DNA of 64,000 nucleotides from Lanius collurio (GCA_020086605.1 JACBWW010000017.1:17032443-17096442), one strand, 5' to 3'; counted from the stretch's first letter, positions 33,882 through 46,500 are shown. Program-made: numbers and translations. Notes: generated by a model from the letters alone, not told the origin.

Positions 33882-36800
33882 GCAAGCCCAATTATTTCTC
33901 TTGTCCTTAGTACTGATCACTATGTAAGTTGTCCAAACCCACTTAGACATGTTCAGAATCTTTAGTTTTAACTATACACCTTGCTGTCAATGTGGGAAAA
34001 GGACTTACCAGAGAGCTTTAAAGGCTATGTTTTCCTCCTTTCATCCTGCTCTGTTATCAGCTTTCCTACTTGATAAATTCCAGTTATGAGAGCAAGTGTG
34101 TGGACTCTATTCCCATGCACTGCATTTGGGTTGTTTTCCTTAGTGCCGGAAGAGTTTTATTGCCTGTTTTGTGACATATTCTCCATGATATTTGAAAAGT
34201 CATGGCAGTCAGGTGAAGTCCCAGGTGAAAAGGGGAAACATTGTACCCATTCTTAAAAAGGATAGAAAAGAGGACCCTGGGAACTATTCCCCTGTCAGCC
34301 TCACCTCTGTGCCTCGGAAGATCTTAGAACAGATTCTCCTAGAAGCTCTGCTGAGGCACATGGAAGACAAGGAGGTGGCCTGAGCCATCCAGCATGACTT
34401 CAAGAAGGGCTTTCTTGACCAACCCAGTGGCCTTCTGTGATGGAATGACTACATCAATGGATGAGTAAACAGCTGCAGATGCCATCTGTGTGGAATTCTG
34501 TAAAGCTTTTGACACAGTCCCCCACAACATTCTTCTCTCTAAATTGGAAAGAGATACATTGGATGAGTGGATGGTTCAGAAGATGAGGAACTGATTGGAC
34601 TGTTACATCCAGAGGGTAGTGGTCAATGGCTTGGTGTACAGATGGAGATCTCTGACAAGTGATCCCTCAAAGGTCTGTACTGGGATCAGTGTTATTTAAT
34701 ATCTTCATTAATGACATAGACAGTTGGATCAAGTGCAGCCTCAGCAAGTTTGCCAGGGACACCAAGCTGTGCAGTTGGCACACCTGAATGACAGAATGCC
34801 ATCCAGAGGGACCTGGATAAGCTTGACCTTGTGAACCTTGTGAGGTTCAGCAACACCAAATACAAGGTCCTGCTCCTGGTTTGGAGCAACTCTCAATATC
34901 AGTACAGGCTGGGGAGTGAATGGATCAAGAGCATCCCAGTGGAGAAGGACTTGAGGGTGCTGGTGGATAAAAAATTAGAGAGGACCTGGCAATGTGCCCT
35001 TGCAGCCCAGAAAGCCAACAGTACCCTGGGCTGCATCAAAAGCAGCATGGGCAGCAGGTCAAGGGAGGTGATTCTGCCCTCTGCTCTGCCCTGGTGAGAC
35101 CTCACCTGGAGTGCTGCATCCAGCTCTCTGGCCCCCAGCATAAGGACATAAATCTCTTGGAGCAAGTTTAAAGGAAGTCCATGAAGACAATTAGAGAACT
35201 GGAGCACTCTTATATGATGACAGGTTGAGAGAGTTTGGATTGTTCAGAAGAAATTTTTTTCAATGACGGTAGTGACGCACTGGAGCAGGTTGCCCACAGA
35301 GGTAGTTGATGCCCCATCCCTGGAAATGTTCAAGATCAGGCTGGACAAGGCTCTGAGCAACCTTTTCTAGTTGAAGATGTCCCTGTTCATTGCAGAGTTG
35401 GGTGGCATAGATGACCTTTAAATGCCCCTTCCAACCCAAGCTGCTCTATGATTCTATATTTTGTTTTATGTTTATAGTCTTTAGACAGCAGCTACTCTAG
35501 GATGTAACACAAGGACTATGTAAATAATCTGCCATATTTTTCTATACTGGCATCACCATTAAACTTAGGACACTAACCTGGTGATTTCTAGGAAATTTTA
35601 CAGGACAGAGACAAATAGAAGAAGTTAATATTTGCAGGAAGGTTACCAGCTTACAGTATAGCAGCACCAAGTGCATATCCTTTCTACTGTGTGGCTGCAG
35701 ATGGATTTGCACTTTGCAGTGTTGGTGTACCCAGTCCAGGCCTCATGAGCCAGCTCTCTGGGTGAGCCATAGCTGCAGAAGGCAGTGTGCTTTTTCAGTC
35801 TGAGCATGCTAAGAGTTTCCGTTACCTCACTGAGCACCATGATAAAGCTCATCCTGAATGTTATACCAGATATTCTGTATGGGTTATTCCTTGGTAAGTA
35901 GTATCTTCTTTTTAAAACAAAACAGAAATCTGCTTGCTGAAGTTGCACTATTGAGATTCTGAATCCCAGCTGAATTAGCTGGGTTTTTTCAGCTGTACAT
36001 ACAAACTGGAGAAAGTTATGAAAACCTTAAAAACTTTTTCAATATTTTCTAAGTAAAGCATTTCATTTTGTTTCTTTTTAAAACAACAGTCTGAGATTAA
36101 ATGTAATTTGAATTTATTTTAACAATTAACATTTTAATTTGAGGTGATCCAAATTGTAAACAGGATGATTTTTTTTTCACTTTTTCACCTTAGGAACTGA
36201 AAACACTTATTTATAGCATAAATCTAACTCTATTTTCACTGTGAAGAGTTCAGCAGCATTAAACAGGTTTTAAGATACAGACAGAACATTCTAAGTGCAA
36301 CTCAGCACATTACTACTGCCATAACTGGATTTTTAGAATGTCTCTTCAAACCTGATACTGTTAAATGGGAAGCTACACAAGTCTTAGGTGAAGTGCCACT
36401 CTCGTTTCTTGTCCTGAGGTGTCCTCTGATAAATTGCATTCAGTCAACTAAGAAAATTGTTCATGTGACCGCAGCTGCAGAGGCCAAGATGCAAGTGAGG
36501 GCAGGTTCTGGCACATTTCTTCAACTGCCAGTAACATGAGACAGCAGCAAGCAGTTTAAGCTGCGAGGATGACAAGAAAACAGAGTGGCAAAGGCTAAGT
36601 AGAAATTTTTCTCAAAAGCAGCAGAAAATCTGTGAATATGCAATTGAAAGTATTACTGTCCACTTGAAAAGCATCATAGCAAAATCACACCCATATAAAG
36701 ATAAAAATGTATCTATTATTGTCCTAATGACTGGTAGGGTGTTTGTAGTATGAAAGTGCTTAAAGACAAGGCCAGGAAGCAATTGATAATCAGGTTTTCA

Positions 36801-37439
36801 CCATCTTTTTTATTCCCATAAGGCATGTGCAGGAGGCAGAACAGAACATTAACTGTGTATCCTGATTGCAGTATTAAAACATGTTACTGGAAATATTACT
36901 TAATTTAAAAATAGGAAAATAAGTGGCTGTGGAACCAATTCTGAAGACTAAGAAAATATTTGAAAACATGCATAACATCAGTGAAATGAATACAAAAATG
37001 AATTCCTATTTGTGTGGTGGCAAATAAACATGTTTTTTGTAAATAAGTCTACTCATCTAGGTCTGCGCCAGGCTAAACAGTGAGCAGTGAGAAAATTACT
37101 GCTTCAAATTAGAAGATTACCTTTGGTTGCCCCAATAATTGTCAGCTGGTAGAATACAGAGAATACAGTCTACCTGAGACACCTCCCAAGCCTGTCATTG
37201 TGTTGACACATCCTCAGGCTGCTGAGATGAGAGAGTGACATACCCAGCAAGCAGGTCGTCGTGGTAGGGCATATTACTGCAAGTAGCAAGACTCAGTATT
37301 TGGTATCAGTATTTCTGTGGAAGATGAAGAGCCAGGAATAGTCTTTCCCAAGTCTAAAAGAATCACAAGATTTTTGATTTGCTAGCATTTCTCATGGTAT
37401 CTCTCTTTGACCAAAGATTTTTCTTCTCTACCATTCTAG
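33882..37439 (+). other. CUBN: CUBN intron, 3558 bases, GC-AG type, with a CR1 LINE
   Basis: Phase 2 intron inside the Arg codon of EIR/DGG with a GC donor and a normal ctag acceptor (accattctag). It contains a 1.27 kb CR1 LINE remnant (34191-35458). The rest is AT-rich with no gene seen. Confidence 0.85.
34191..35458 (+). mobile_element. CR1 LINE, 5'-truncated and dead, with reverse transcriptase remnants
   Basis: The element keeps the C-terminal part of the CR1 reverse transcriptase in broken frames: [20 protein letters not shown], then [18 protein letters not shown], and [11 protein letters not shown]1 normally has the catalytic FADD box at that last site, so the second catalytic Asp context is lost. 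The frame is interrupted by stops. Near 35247 the text jumps from the 'gttgttcag' region to 'gaagaaatttt', which are separated by roughly 200 bases in complete CR1 copies, implying an internal deletion. It ends with the CR1 tail gctctatgattctat. Confidence 0.92.
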
Positions 37440-37600
37440 AGATGGAGGCTATGAAACTTCTCCTCCTCTTGGAAAATACTGTGGTACAGACCTGCCTCCT
37501 GTTATAATCTCTCATGGTAACAAGCTGTGGATAAAGTTTGTAAGTGACGTATTTGGCACAAGAAAGGGATTTTCAGCAGAGTGGGATGGTACCTCAGCAG
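37440..37600 (+). CDS. CUBN: Cubilin exon: CUB6, second part
   Basis: 161 bases, entering in phase 2 and leaving in phase 1, donor gtaaaa. It encodes DGGYETSPPLGKYCGTDLPPVIISHGNKLWIKFVSD…GFSAEWDGTSAG. The fourth cysteine (KYCGT) is present. In human CUB6, as I recall, this position is Tyr and the partner position is also not Cys. The run IISH-x-NKLW matches human. Confidence 0.97.
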
Positions 37601-38122
37601 GTAAAATGACTGCATCAAGTATAGGACTATTTTACACATCTCATTTTTGATCTTTTGTTTGTATTTAATTTCTCACCTTTTCCCCCACAACTTTTCGGCT
37701 TCCCATCTTCTAAAGTCTATCTGCTAATTATATAGTGAAATGTATGCATGTTGTTAAGATCAAGGATATTTCTTGATCCTTGGGCTTTCTTTTTTACCAC
37801 AGAGAAAGGCATACTATTCCCTAGATAGCTTCAGTTTTCTCTTATGCTTAGGAAAGCAGTAATTAAGAATTTAATTATGAGGTTTCTAATTTGAAGGTTA
37901 ACTCTCTATCTGAAGAACTCTTCAAATTAGATAGCTAATATTTCTAGGTGCCATGGGCTTTCTTCCGCTTATAACATTGATGGCTAGATGCAGATTTTTG
38001 GGGCATTACCAAAGATGTTCAGGGCATATGAAGGAGATCAGTAGTGGGAATCTCACACACCATGTCTAATTCTTTACTCTTCTAACTGTTTAATGTTGGT
38101 TTGCTTTCTCTGCCATTTTCAG
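37601..38122 (+). other. CUBN: CUBN intron, 522 bases
   Basis: Phase 1 GT-AG intron between CUB6 and CUB7 (acceptor ccattttcag). No repeat was seen. Confidence 0.85.
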
Positions 38123-38304
38123 GTTGTGGTGGGACTTTGGTAACATCTTCAGGCATCTTCATGTCTCCCAACTACCCCATGCCATATTACCACAATTCAG
38201 AGTGCTACTGGTTGCTCAGAGGAAGCCGAGGAAGTCCATTCGAAATCCAGTTCGAGCAGTTCCATCTAGAACATCACCCAAAGTGCACCTTTGATTACCT
38301 TGCG
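38123..38304 (+). CDS. CUBN: Cubilin exon: CUB7, first part
   Basis: 182 bases, entering in phase 1 and leaving in phase 0, donor gtaggt. It encodes [19 protein letters not shown], then [29 protein letters not shown]. Three cysteines and the calcium-site Glu (HLE) and Asp (FDY) are present. This is among the most human-like stretches of the window. CUB7 lies between the two intrinsic-factor-contacting domains CUB6 and CUB8. Confidence 0.98.
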
Positions 38305-38960
38305 GTAGGTCCCCTGGGACACCCTGCTCCATAGGAGGCAGCTGAGTATGCTGAGCACAAAGGCCAGGAAGAACACAGGGCCTAGGTTTTTAAATATTCC
38401 TCAGTGAACAGACCCAGAATAGGAAAGCTCCATGTTAATGTGCTACCTTCATATCACAGAGCCATGAGAGGCAAAGCAGCAGAGTCTGTGTAGCTGCTGG
38501 TAACAAAAACCTTTATATCTAGATAGAAGGAAGCTGATTGATAGAAACAAGAATCTGTCTATATCTTTTAAATTTTCTGTGTTTTGAACCAGGGCCTTAG
38601 TATGCTTTCTTAATAAATTAAGTGGAAAAAAGCACAACAGTGCCAATAACTGTATTGTTAATCCCAAATTTCATATTTGAATTGTTGCATAAATTACTTG
38701 AATATTTTTAATAAAATAGAAATGGAGTGTTGTGTTCCTCTCTTGGTAACTAAGCCCCTAAAAACCCACTAGTATTCAGTTACTGTCTTCCTGTTTTTGC
38801 TTGTTTCTGAAATGCCTGTCAGGCTTCCTCTGAGCAGAAATGGAATTCAACCTCTTGTATATCCAGTAACATTTCTCTAAGCAGACATTTATCAGGGGGA
38901 AATTATTAGGATTTTTAATGTCATCAGATTTATTATTTTTTCTTTTTTTTTTTTTTTTAG
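38305..38960 (+). other. CUBN: CUBN intron, 656 bases
   Basis: Phase 0 GT-AG intron in CUB7. The acceptor is a run of about 16 T followed directly by ag. No repeat family was seen. Confidence 0.85.
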
Positions 38961-39117
38961 ATATTTGATGGCAACAGCAGCACTGCTAGACAGCTAGGTA
39001 AATTTTGTGGGGATCAGATACCACAACCAGTCCTTTCCAGTGGAGACAGCGTGTATGTAAAACTAAGGACAGACAACAGTCTGCAAGGCGGAGGCTTCTT
39101 AGCCAAATACAAACAGG
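38961..39117 (+). CDS. CUBN: Cubilin exon: CUB7, second part
   Basis: 157 bases, entering in phase 0 and leaving in phase 1, donor gtaagt. It encodes IFDGNSSTARQLGKFCGDQIPQPVLSSGDSVYVKLRTDN…GGFLAKYKQ. The calcium Asp (FDG), the fourth cysteine (FCG) and SSGDS with KLRTD are present, as in human CUB7 as I recall it. NSS is a glycosylation sequon. Confidence 0.97.
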
Positions 39118-41627
39118 GTAAGTAAGTGAAAGAAGATGAGAACATGTTTCTACAGCTCATGTTGTCTGTGAAGCTGCTTGCAGCCCATGATCTTACATAT
39201 TTATGAGCACAGTAAAATGTATAGAGCATAATACTGACACAGATTCTCTAGTCTGGTACAGAACACAGAGACCTAAAAATTATCTGCCCATCTACCTGGG
39301 ATGGAGATTCTCTCTTCCTTAGGAGAAAGCTGGTAAGGTGGCTCTATTTCTATTACCTGCACCAGTGGCACTTATCACTCCGGATTTACACAGAATAACA
39401 AGTGCTGCAAGTCCATAACAGAATAGATTGGACTATTCTTGCTCTTCTGCTCCTTCAGGCTCCTGATTTTTTAAAAGAGAAGGCAGACATAGCAAGATTC
39501 TCTGATCTTAGAGCTGCTTTTGAAGCAGGATGACAAAAGATAATTGAGTTTCTGTCAGCCAGACTGCATCACTGGGGGTGCTTGGGATAATTTAGCCTAT
39601 TGGGAACATTTAAAAAAGTTTCATTTTTTTTATATCTTGTGGTAAGGGTAATACTTTTCTTGCAAACATTATTTTTGTAAAATAGTACTACCCCAGAAAT
39701 ATCAGAATAATAATACCTGGAGAAAAATACAAGAACACACATGACAAGCTAAAATTATTTTATTCCCAGTCATAGTCTTGAATATAGTCCTGGTGTTTAC
39801 TTTTCGCTTTATACACTTTATGCTTTTTTTATGGTTAAAAGAACATTGGAAGATATGTAATTTCATCGCATAAAAAGTGATTTGCAACCATCTTTGTGTT
39901 TTCTAAGTATGACATGCCCAAGTGATTAGGATTGTTATAGGTTTGTAGCCATGAAGTTGTCCTAGGTTTGGACAGTAGTAAATGGATTATGAAACAGCTA
40001 TTCATCCACACATGACACATAGAGTAATCAGAAGAGGGAGGGACCCTTGGCTCCCTTATTCCTTACAGATCCACTACAGATTCATCTACCATGTACTTTT
40101 CAGACTGCAATGTCAAGAGGATATATTAGAAAAGGTTCCTCCTCCCTTTCATTAATTAAACAGAAAGAGCACTTTCAAAGCACTCAGATGTAGAACTTGA
40201 GCTATCAGATAATGTGATTTACATTCATATTTAATTCCTGAAGATGCATTAGAGAAAGCTTTTAATGGCTTGCCCAAAAGCTAAAATTATGTAGCCAGTA
40301 TGTTATAAAATAAGGGTGCTTAGATATCAGATACATTTACATGTACATGAAAAAAATGTAATGGTTAATTGAAAACTGTTGCAAAGGAAAACATGATATC
40401 AAGTTACCATTCAAAGGCACCTTTGTGCCTGATATGTTTCTAATAAAATCCTGATGGCAGAGGGTGGCAGCTTTTACCTGTCTTGCATTCTTCAAAACCC
40501 ATTTTGTGTTCTTTGTCCTGCCCTTTCAGAAAGTCATATGCTTCAGTGTAGCTTTGCAGGCAAGCTCCACTCCACTCTGCCTGACCTTTCGCTGTATCCC
40601 AAGCATTTTGAAATACTGAAAGCACAGACCTTGCTGCTCATTAAACCGTTTGGATAGAATAAAAAATGTTCAGGAAGTAGGTGTGCTATCTGTGGTCACA
40701 GACAATAGAATAGCTATGCAAGTGAATCTCAGCTATTTCTGCTGTTCAGACTCTGAAGATTTGCTGCCCAAACCAAAGAGCCCAGTCTGCTGCCTGCCTC
40801 CTGCCCACTTCTCTGTGCATTATGCTGCTCTGCTCCTGACACACACTGTATGCTCTCTCCAGACAAGGGATTGCCACTCATATTTTTTGTCTTTAGGGAA
40901 AGGTGGATACAGGAAAATGAGACTCACTGACCTAATGCCATAATTGTAATTTTGTTCTTTATCTAGTTTAGTTTATTTTCATTTTCTCTGTACTTCAAGG
41001 AGAGCTCTAATTATTCCAGGTAGTTGTCCAGTTCTTATGCTAGAATGCTATTGAATGTCTCACAAGGAAAGTCATGGCTCCTTTTTAAAAAATTTCATGA
41101 TCACTTCCTCTTTCTGGGGCTAGAAAGCCCAACTCTAGTAGCTTACTTTCCATTGGTTGTTTTAGCCAGGGATCATATTTTTTTCCTAGTTAACTGAAAT
41201 AAACCACTTTTATGTATTAGTCAATATTTCTTGAGCACCTCCTTAAATTATTTCAAATGACAGGGTAAGTTTCTATAATTATTTATAAAAAAAAAAAAAA
41301 GAAAAGAAAATGTGTTTCATGAATACCCATGTATTTAGAATTAAAGAAAACTGCCCAAAAAATATGGAAATATTATACATACTGATGGGTCTGCAAGTGT
41401 CAGAAAAGGTCATAATAATGCTGAGAGATTCAAATTTGAAAAGTCTGAATTCAGGTTGAAACATATATGTTCTTCAATAGGTCACCATTTTCTTCCTGCA
41501 ATGCTTCTCTAATCTGAATAAAAATGTTTTTCACCTTGTAATGTTATCAGTGACTTCATTTAGTTATTTTTGAGATATTGGATTAATAACACTGTACAAA
41601 TATAATCTCTTACCACTTTTTTTTCAG
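39118..41627 (+). other. CUBN: CUBN intron, 2510 bases
   Basis: Phase 1 GT-AG intron between CUB7 and CUB8 (acceptor ttttttttcag). There is an A-rich run near 41286. No gene or clear mobile element was seen. Confidence 0.85.
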
Positions 41628-41815
41628 TTTGCCGTGAAGTGCTGACTGTTAATCGTAGCCATGGCATATTGGAAAGTTTAAATTATCCAAACAATTATCC
41701 TCTAAATGAGCACTGCACCTGGACTATCCAAACCACCAAGGGGAACACTCTCAACTATAGCTTCACAGCCTTTGATTTAGAAGATGGATCTGACTGTGAT
41801 CGTGACTTCTTGAAG
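41628..41815 (+). CDS. CUBN: Cubilin exon: CUB8, first part
   Basis: 188 bases, entering in phase 1 and leaving in phase 0, donor gtatgt. It encodes VCREVLTVNRSHGILES, YPNNYPLNEHCTW, NTLNYSFTAFDLEDGSDCDRDFLK. Three cysteines and the calcium-site Glu (DLE) and Asp (RDF) are present. CUB8 is the second intrinsic factor contact domain in the human structure. NRS and NYS are glycosylation sequons. Confidence 0.97.
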
Positions 41816-42474
41816 GTATGTGCCCAGATTCTAGAAACAAGAAAAATCAAGTCTCCAACAATAAAGAAATGTAATAAGATTGCAGAAGAGTGAGGGGAAA
41901 TTTATCGTATCTAAATTTAACCATCAAAGCTCAAGTGTTAAATCCTAACTATTTAACCTGTTTCCTCAGTGATCAGTAGGGGGTGGAGCATTGCTACCTT
42001 AAGACAAGTGTGCCTCTGAGAGGATGAATCTTTCTGTAGGTGACTCAGTTTGGTACAGTCTAGCTACTACCTTAGATTAGATGCACTGGTTTTTATGGGA
42101 GAAATGAGATGCCGTGATTCCAACCTCAGGCAAAGAAGGGAAAATCCTGAGATTAGTAAATGGATTGCAAAAAGGCAATGAGGCAAATTATTTTCCTCTT
42201 GTTTTTATCTGAGAAGGAGTGGGGAATGTTCAAAAAGTTCAATATGTTTAATGTCTATGTTTTTAAAGGGAAGGTTGCTGTGTCTCCTGTTTATACTTTT
42301 CATAATTCATTTGTGTCTTTAAAGGGACTAAAAGAGAATTAATGCATCCACAAACAAAATGTGACGTTTTTAGGCAAATGAAACCATATAGTCAATCTTA
42401 AAGCCAAGTACCCTTTATTTTCATTTCCTCAAAAGAAATATTTCAGGGACAAAAAAAAAGATTTTTTGAAAAAC

Positions 42475-42528
42475 TTTTCTAGGACAAATTAAAATATATT
42501 TTCTAGGACAACTTAAAAGATATTTTCT
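42475..42528. repeat. Tandem repeat, 24-base unit, 2.3 copies
   Basis: The unit ttttctaggacaaattaaaa plus tata is followed by a second copy with two changes and the start of a third. Confidence 0.85.
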
Positions 42529-45500
42529 CTCAATTTTGTACTTAGAACTGTAGAATGTAGAGGGTTATCATGATCACTTTATACTGTGGATTATAATCTC
42601 CTGCCTAAAATTTTGCTGTTTTGCTGGACTACTTCATCCTTCAGATCTCACCCTTGTACAGGATGCCAGCATGTAGCCCCTGTGCTCTACTTAGATTTTT
42701 GCAAAAGAGGAACTGAAACTTAGAGAAATCTTAGAGAAGACTTCTTACAGCCAGGGAGGGGGTGATGGAATAGTACCTGCATTTCTGGGGATACTTACAC
42801 TGGGATCTTGCAGACGGTTCGGAAACAGATCTGCTGATGGCCTAATCTGTTCCTTCTAGATGTCCTCCCTCACTCCCTCTTTAGTGTGGCAGCTTTCACA
42901 GCTCAACATTGGTAGTAAACTGGCAAAAACTATGTTCTTCCAGCTTCTTCTCTTTGTGGCCAGGAATGGAAAGAAAGAATAGACATGTGAAGAAAATAAA
43001 CAAGGGAGCACTGTATTGAGAACTAACATTTAAGCCCTGGTTTGTTTTTGTGAGGAGGCTGAAAAGGAAACATTGGAGCCAAGTGGAGAAGCCAGTGCTT
43101 GTCTCAAGATGCCTAAGGCCTTGACCCTTGAAAAGCAGGAGCCCTGCACACAGTAGCCAGCCTGTGAGGAGCAAGAAACTTGCCAGAAGACACTATTCTA
43201 GACATAAGTCAGGGGTGGAGGAATAGTGCCAGAGGCAAGGACCTGATCCAAAGCACTTAAAAGAACAGAAATAAAACATATTGGAGAGAGTGAGGAGACA
43301 GGAGCACTCTTTGCTTAACAGTTTTCAGTGCTCTCAATCAAAGAAAATACAGACTGAAAGAGGTAAAAAAAAGAAAATACAAGGGGAAAATAGAGTCGTG
43401 GAAGTGTGTTAGGGAGGCTTTTATTTGCAATTCATGTAACATTACTTACAAATCTTTCTCCAAATGCCATTAAGAAATACCAGTTGGAAAAGATGTTCTC
43501 ATTTGGTTCTTGCATGCTGTACAAATATGTGCCATAGTGTAAAAAGAGAACGAGGTTGAACCAGCCAGGGAATTGAATAGCGTTTGCTCCCACCCTGCAT
43601 CTTGCGAAAGGGGAACATATTGGCAAGGCTAGGAATGTGCTTTGGGGTAGGGGAAAGGGAGAATCATCTGGGCCAAGTGTACAGTTCACTTTTTAAGCAG
43701 ACTTCAGATATTTAGGACTTTTCTGTTTGAAATCCATGTGGATTCTGACACCGCTGCAAATTGGAAAAAAAGGATCATTAAAAGGAACCTCATAGCCATT
43801 CAGTTAAAATAAATAACTTCTCTGTCACATGTTAGTTTTGAAATTCCTTCATTGCAGTGAGGTCTAAGAGGGGCAGATCTGATGCTTTTGCTGAGTATAA
43901 GAGACATAAACCTGTTCACTGTAGTTTAAATAGGTGGTGCAAGGACCATACACCAGAGTCCCTCACTGTTTTCCTGAAGGAAATGGGAAGCTGCTGGTCA
44001 GACACTTTCAATGTAGAGCTGTGCTCATAAACCAGTGGCCACTGGTGCTGATCAAGTGCTCTTTTCCCTGGGAGCTTTCAAGTGTCCCTTCTCCTGTCTC
44101 CTTTTGGGTTTGTGCAGCAGTTCTTCCACCTCAGGCCCTTACAGCAGACAGCACCACTCTCTTTGGCTTCTTAGCTCTGTGGCAGCTCTGACAGAAGCTG
44201 CATTCTGCTCTTTGATGGCTAGCAGATGGCAGGCTTGGTGACAATATTTCCTCCTGCTTGCTGGGGGGCTGGGGACAGGAGGGTGAGAGTTAGCTGTCAG
44301 GTTGGATTAGGTGATAATCACAGTTGTAGTGGCAGAAGGAGTAAGGAAAACCAGTATATGATGCAAAAGGTCAAGACTAAATGTTACAGAGGTATTATGG
44401 CAGAGACATGACCTGCCTTAGCAAACTACAATCAAGAAATGGCAGTTGCAAAAAACCCAGAAGTAGTAGAGCCACTTTTAAAAGTTAGTGTGAGAAACAG
44501 ATTTATGGACATGTGAACATATTTTTATAGTCTCAAACTAAAGCTCTAGATTTTTTGAAATCTTTCAGAATTATGAAGGAGAAAATAATGGTACTTGGTG
44601 GGGTGGGGACAGCCAGACTGAGCAAGCTGTTTTCCTGAGTACTGCTAGACCTTGCCTGCTGGATACAATGTTTTTGGTCACAGTCTCCATACTGGAAAAG
44701 GGTCTGTTCTTCAGCTTTGTGTTTAAATACGACTGACACTCTGACCCAGACCCACATAAGAAGAGCATTTTGCCTCATGACTGATTCAGTCAGATATACA
44801 CAGTTAATTTGCTATTTGCTCCCTGGCTTAGTGTACATATGAGTCAGAAGTTATATATGTAATGTCAAAACTAAAAATTTCTAAGCATGGGTATTCCTAG
44901 TGGTTTTCAGTTACCAAAGATATTATTATGACATAGAGCAAATAACCATTTCACATTAAAGACAGGAAAAATATAATCAGGTGTCCAGTGAGTACGAGTA
45001 AGTACAAGTACAGTGCATGGCTGTCTCAGACTGAAATTCAGTCACAGCTGTACAATGAGAAGTCTGCTGTGTATTGTGTAATCTATTTCCTTTTCTCCTT
45101 TGATAATGGGTGCTTCTTGTCAGCCTGGCCACTGTTCCACCAGCTGGCTGGTGTTACTCATGGTGAGCAGCATTCTCTCTCTGCAGGGAGCATTGCGGGG
45201 CTCCAGCTTGGTCTGGTCTGGGCAGGGCCTGCATCTCCACCACTTTTGCATATACAACTATTTATACCTGTGTCAAGTAGGAAGGAAAAATCTCTGTTCT
45301 TCTGAATTTGTGGCAAATCTCTGCCTCTGCGTGTAGGTGCCAGAAACTGAGAAGGGACAATGTGGGAGTGAGGCAAAACTGCAGTTTTTTATAATGTCAG
45401 TCTCTAGCATGAATTTCACATGAGCACTTTCCCAGCAAATGAGCACTGTGCAGAGTTTCATGTCCTGTCAGAGGATGTTAGCTCATTGCTATTAAGGCTC

Positions 45501-46149
45501 ATAGGATGTGTGACACCTCAGAAGGAGTTTTGCAGTGAAGTTGCAAGAATATGAGATGAATTACTTCTGATAAAAACATGTACATTAGTGACAATAAGAA
45601 GATACAAGGCATATTAAATAGCAGACTGTTTACTGGTGATGCTACACTGTAATCAGACTGGATGGTCTTTAAGTTATATTATTTGCTGTGCCTTGGCCTA
45701 ATAACCTGACATTAGTCTTTCTAGAGGAGTCGTGGGGCTATAACTAGTGAGATATTGCAGACAATGACATAAAAATGTCATTCTTTCCTCTACATTCATT
45801 AGATTATTAGCTGAACAAGCGTATATTTAACTTGTTATCCCTAATGATGAATTACCTTCTTATTTGGTATGGCAGAACATAATTTCTGGGGAGGCAAAGT
45901 AAGGAGAATGTCATGTCTTTGCCCTGAAGATCAGAGTCCTGCAGTGGAACTGAAATATATTCTTTCTTTACCTAAGAAAAATATTATTTGAAAACCACTA
46001 ATCAGGCTATCTTTCAGTGACAATCTCCCTCTTTGTTCTTCTTCTCAGAAAGTACTGCTGTCCCTTGACATCCAGTCTATTTAGCATCTGCTTTTATTAA
46101 GTACAGGGATGTCGTGATTTAGGAATGGTATTCTCCACTTTAGTACTCC

Positions 46150-46500
46150 CACTAAAGCCATGAGCTGCTCCCCTTTCTCCCTCCAACTGGAGGCACAAAA
46201 GGCAAAGATCAAGGGTTGAGATAAGAAAATTGACCATAAGAGCAGTAATATTAATGACAGAGGGTGTAAGAGAAGAAATTATTCATACAGGCAAAAAAAC
46301 CGCTCAAACTATGATAGACAATGCCAGACAGCTCCCCCTGCTAGGTTTTCCAGGCCAGAAGATGCCTCTTCTTGCTGGCCCTGTCCCCTGCCCTGGCAAT
46401 GAAGTGAGGTAGTACAGAATAACCCATGTGTCCTGGCCATGCCTCCTCGCACCTACTACAAAAAAATTAACCCTGTCCTGGACAGAACCAGGACAAGGGA
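46150..46500 (+). mobile_element. Possible LTR/ERV-derived fragment
   Basis: The stretch around ggcaaagatcaagggttgag and aaaattaaccctgtcctgg recalls dispersed avian LTR-type repeats that I have seen, but I cannot name the family. It ends with a short hairpin, ccctgtcctgg (46471-46481) with ccaggacaaggg (46488-46499). No coding sequence is present. Confidence 0.3.

Noticed and set aside
33882..33923. Extension of the CUB6 exon to the GT donor as the main isoform
   Set aside because: It would put 14 hydrophobic residues between EIR and DGG, whereas the GC donor gives the family-typical junction. It is kept only as a possible alternative.
34191..35458. Functional reverse transcriptase gene
   Set aside because: The frame is broken by stops, the catalytic box is altered and an internal segment is missing.
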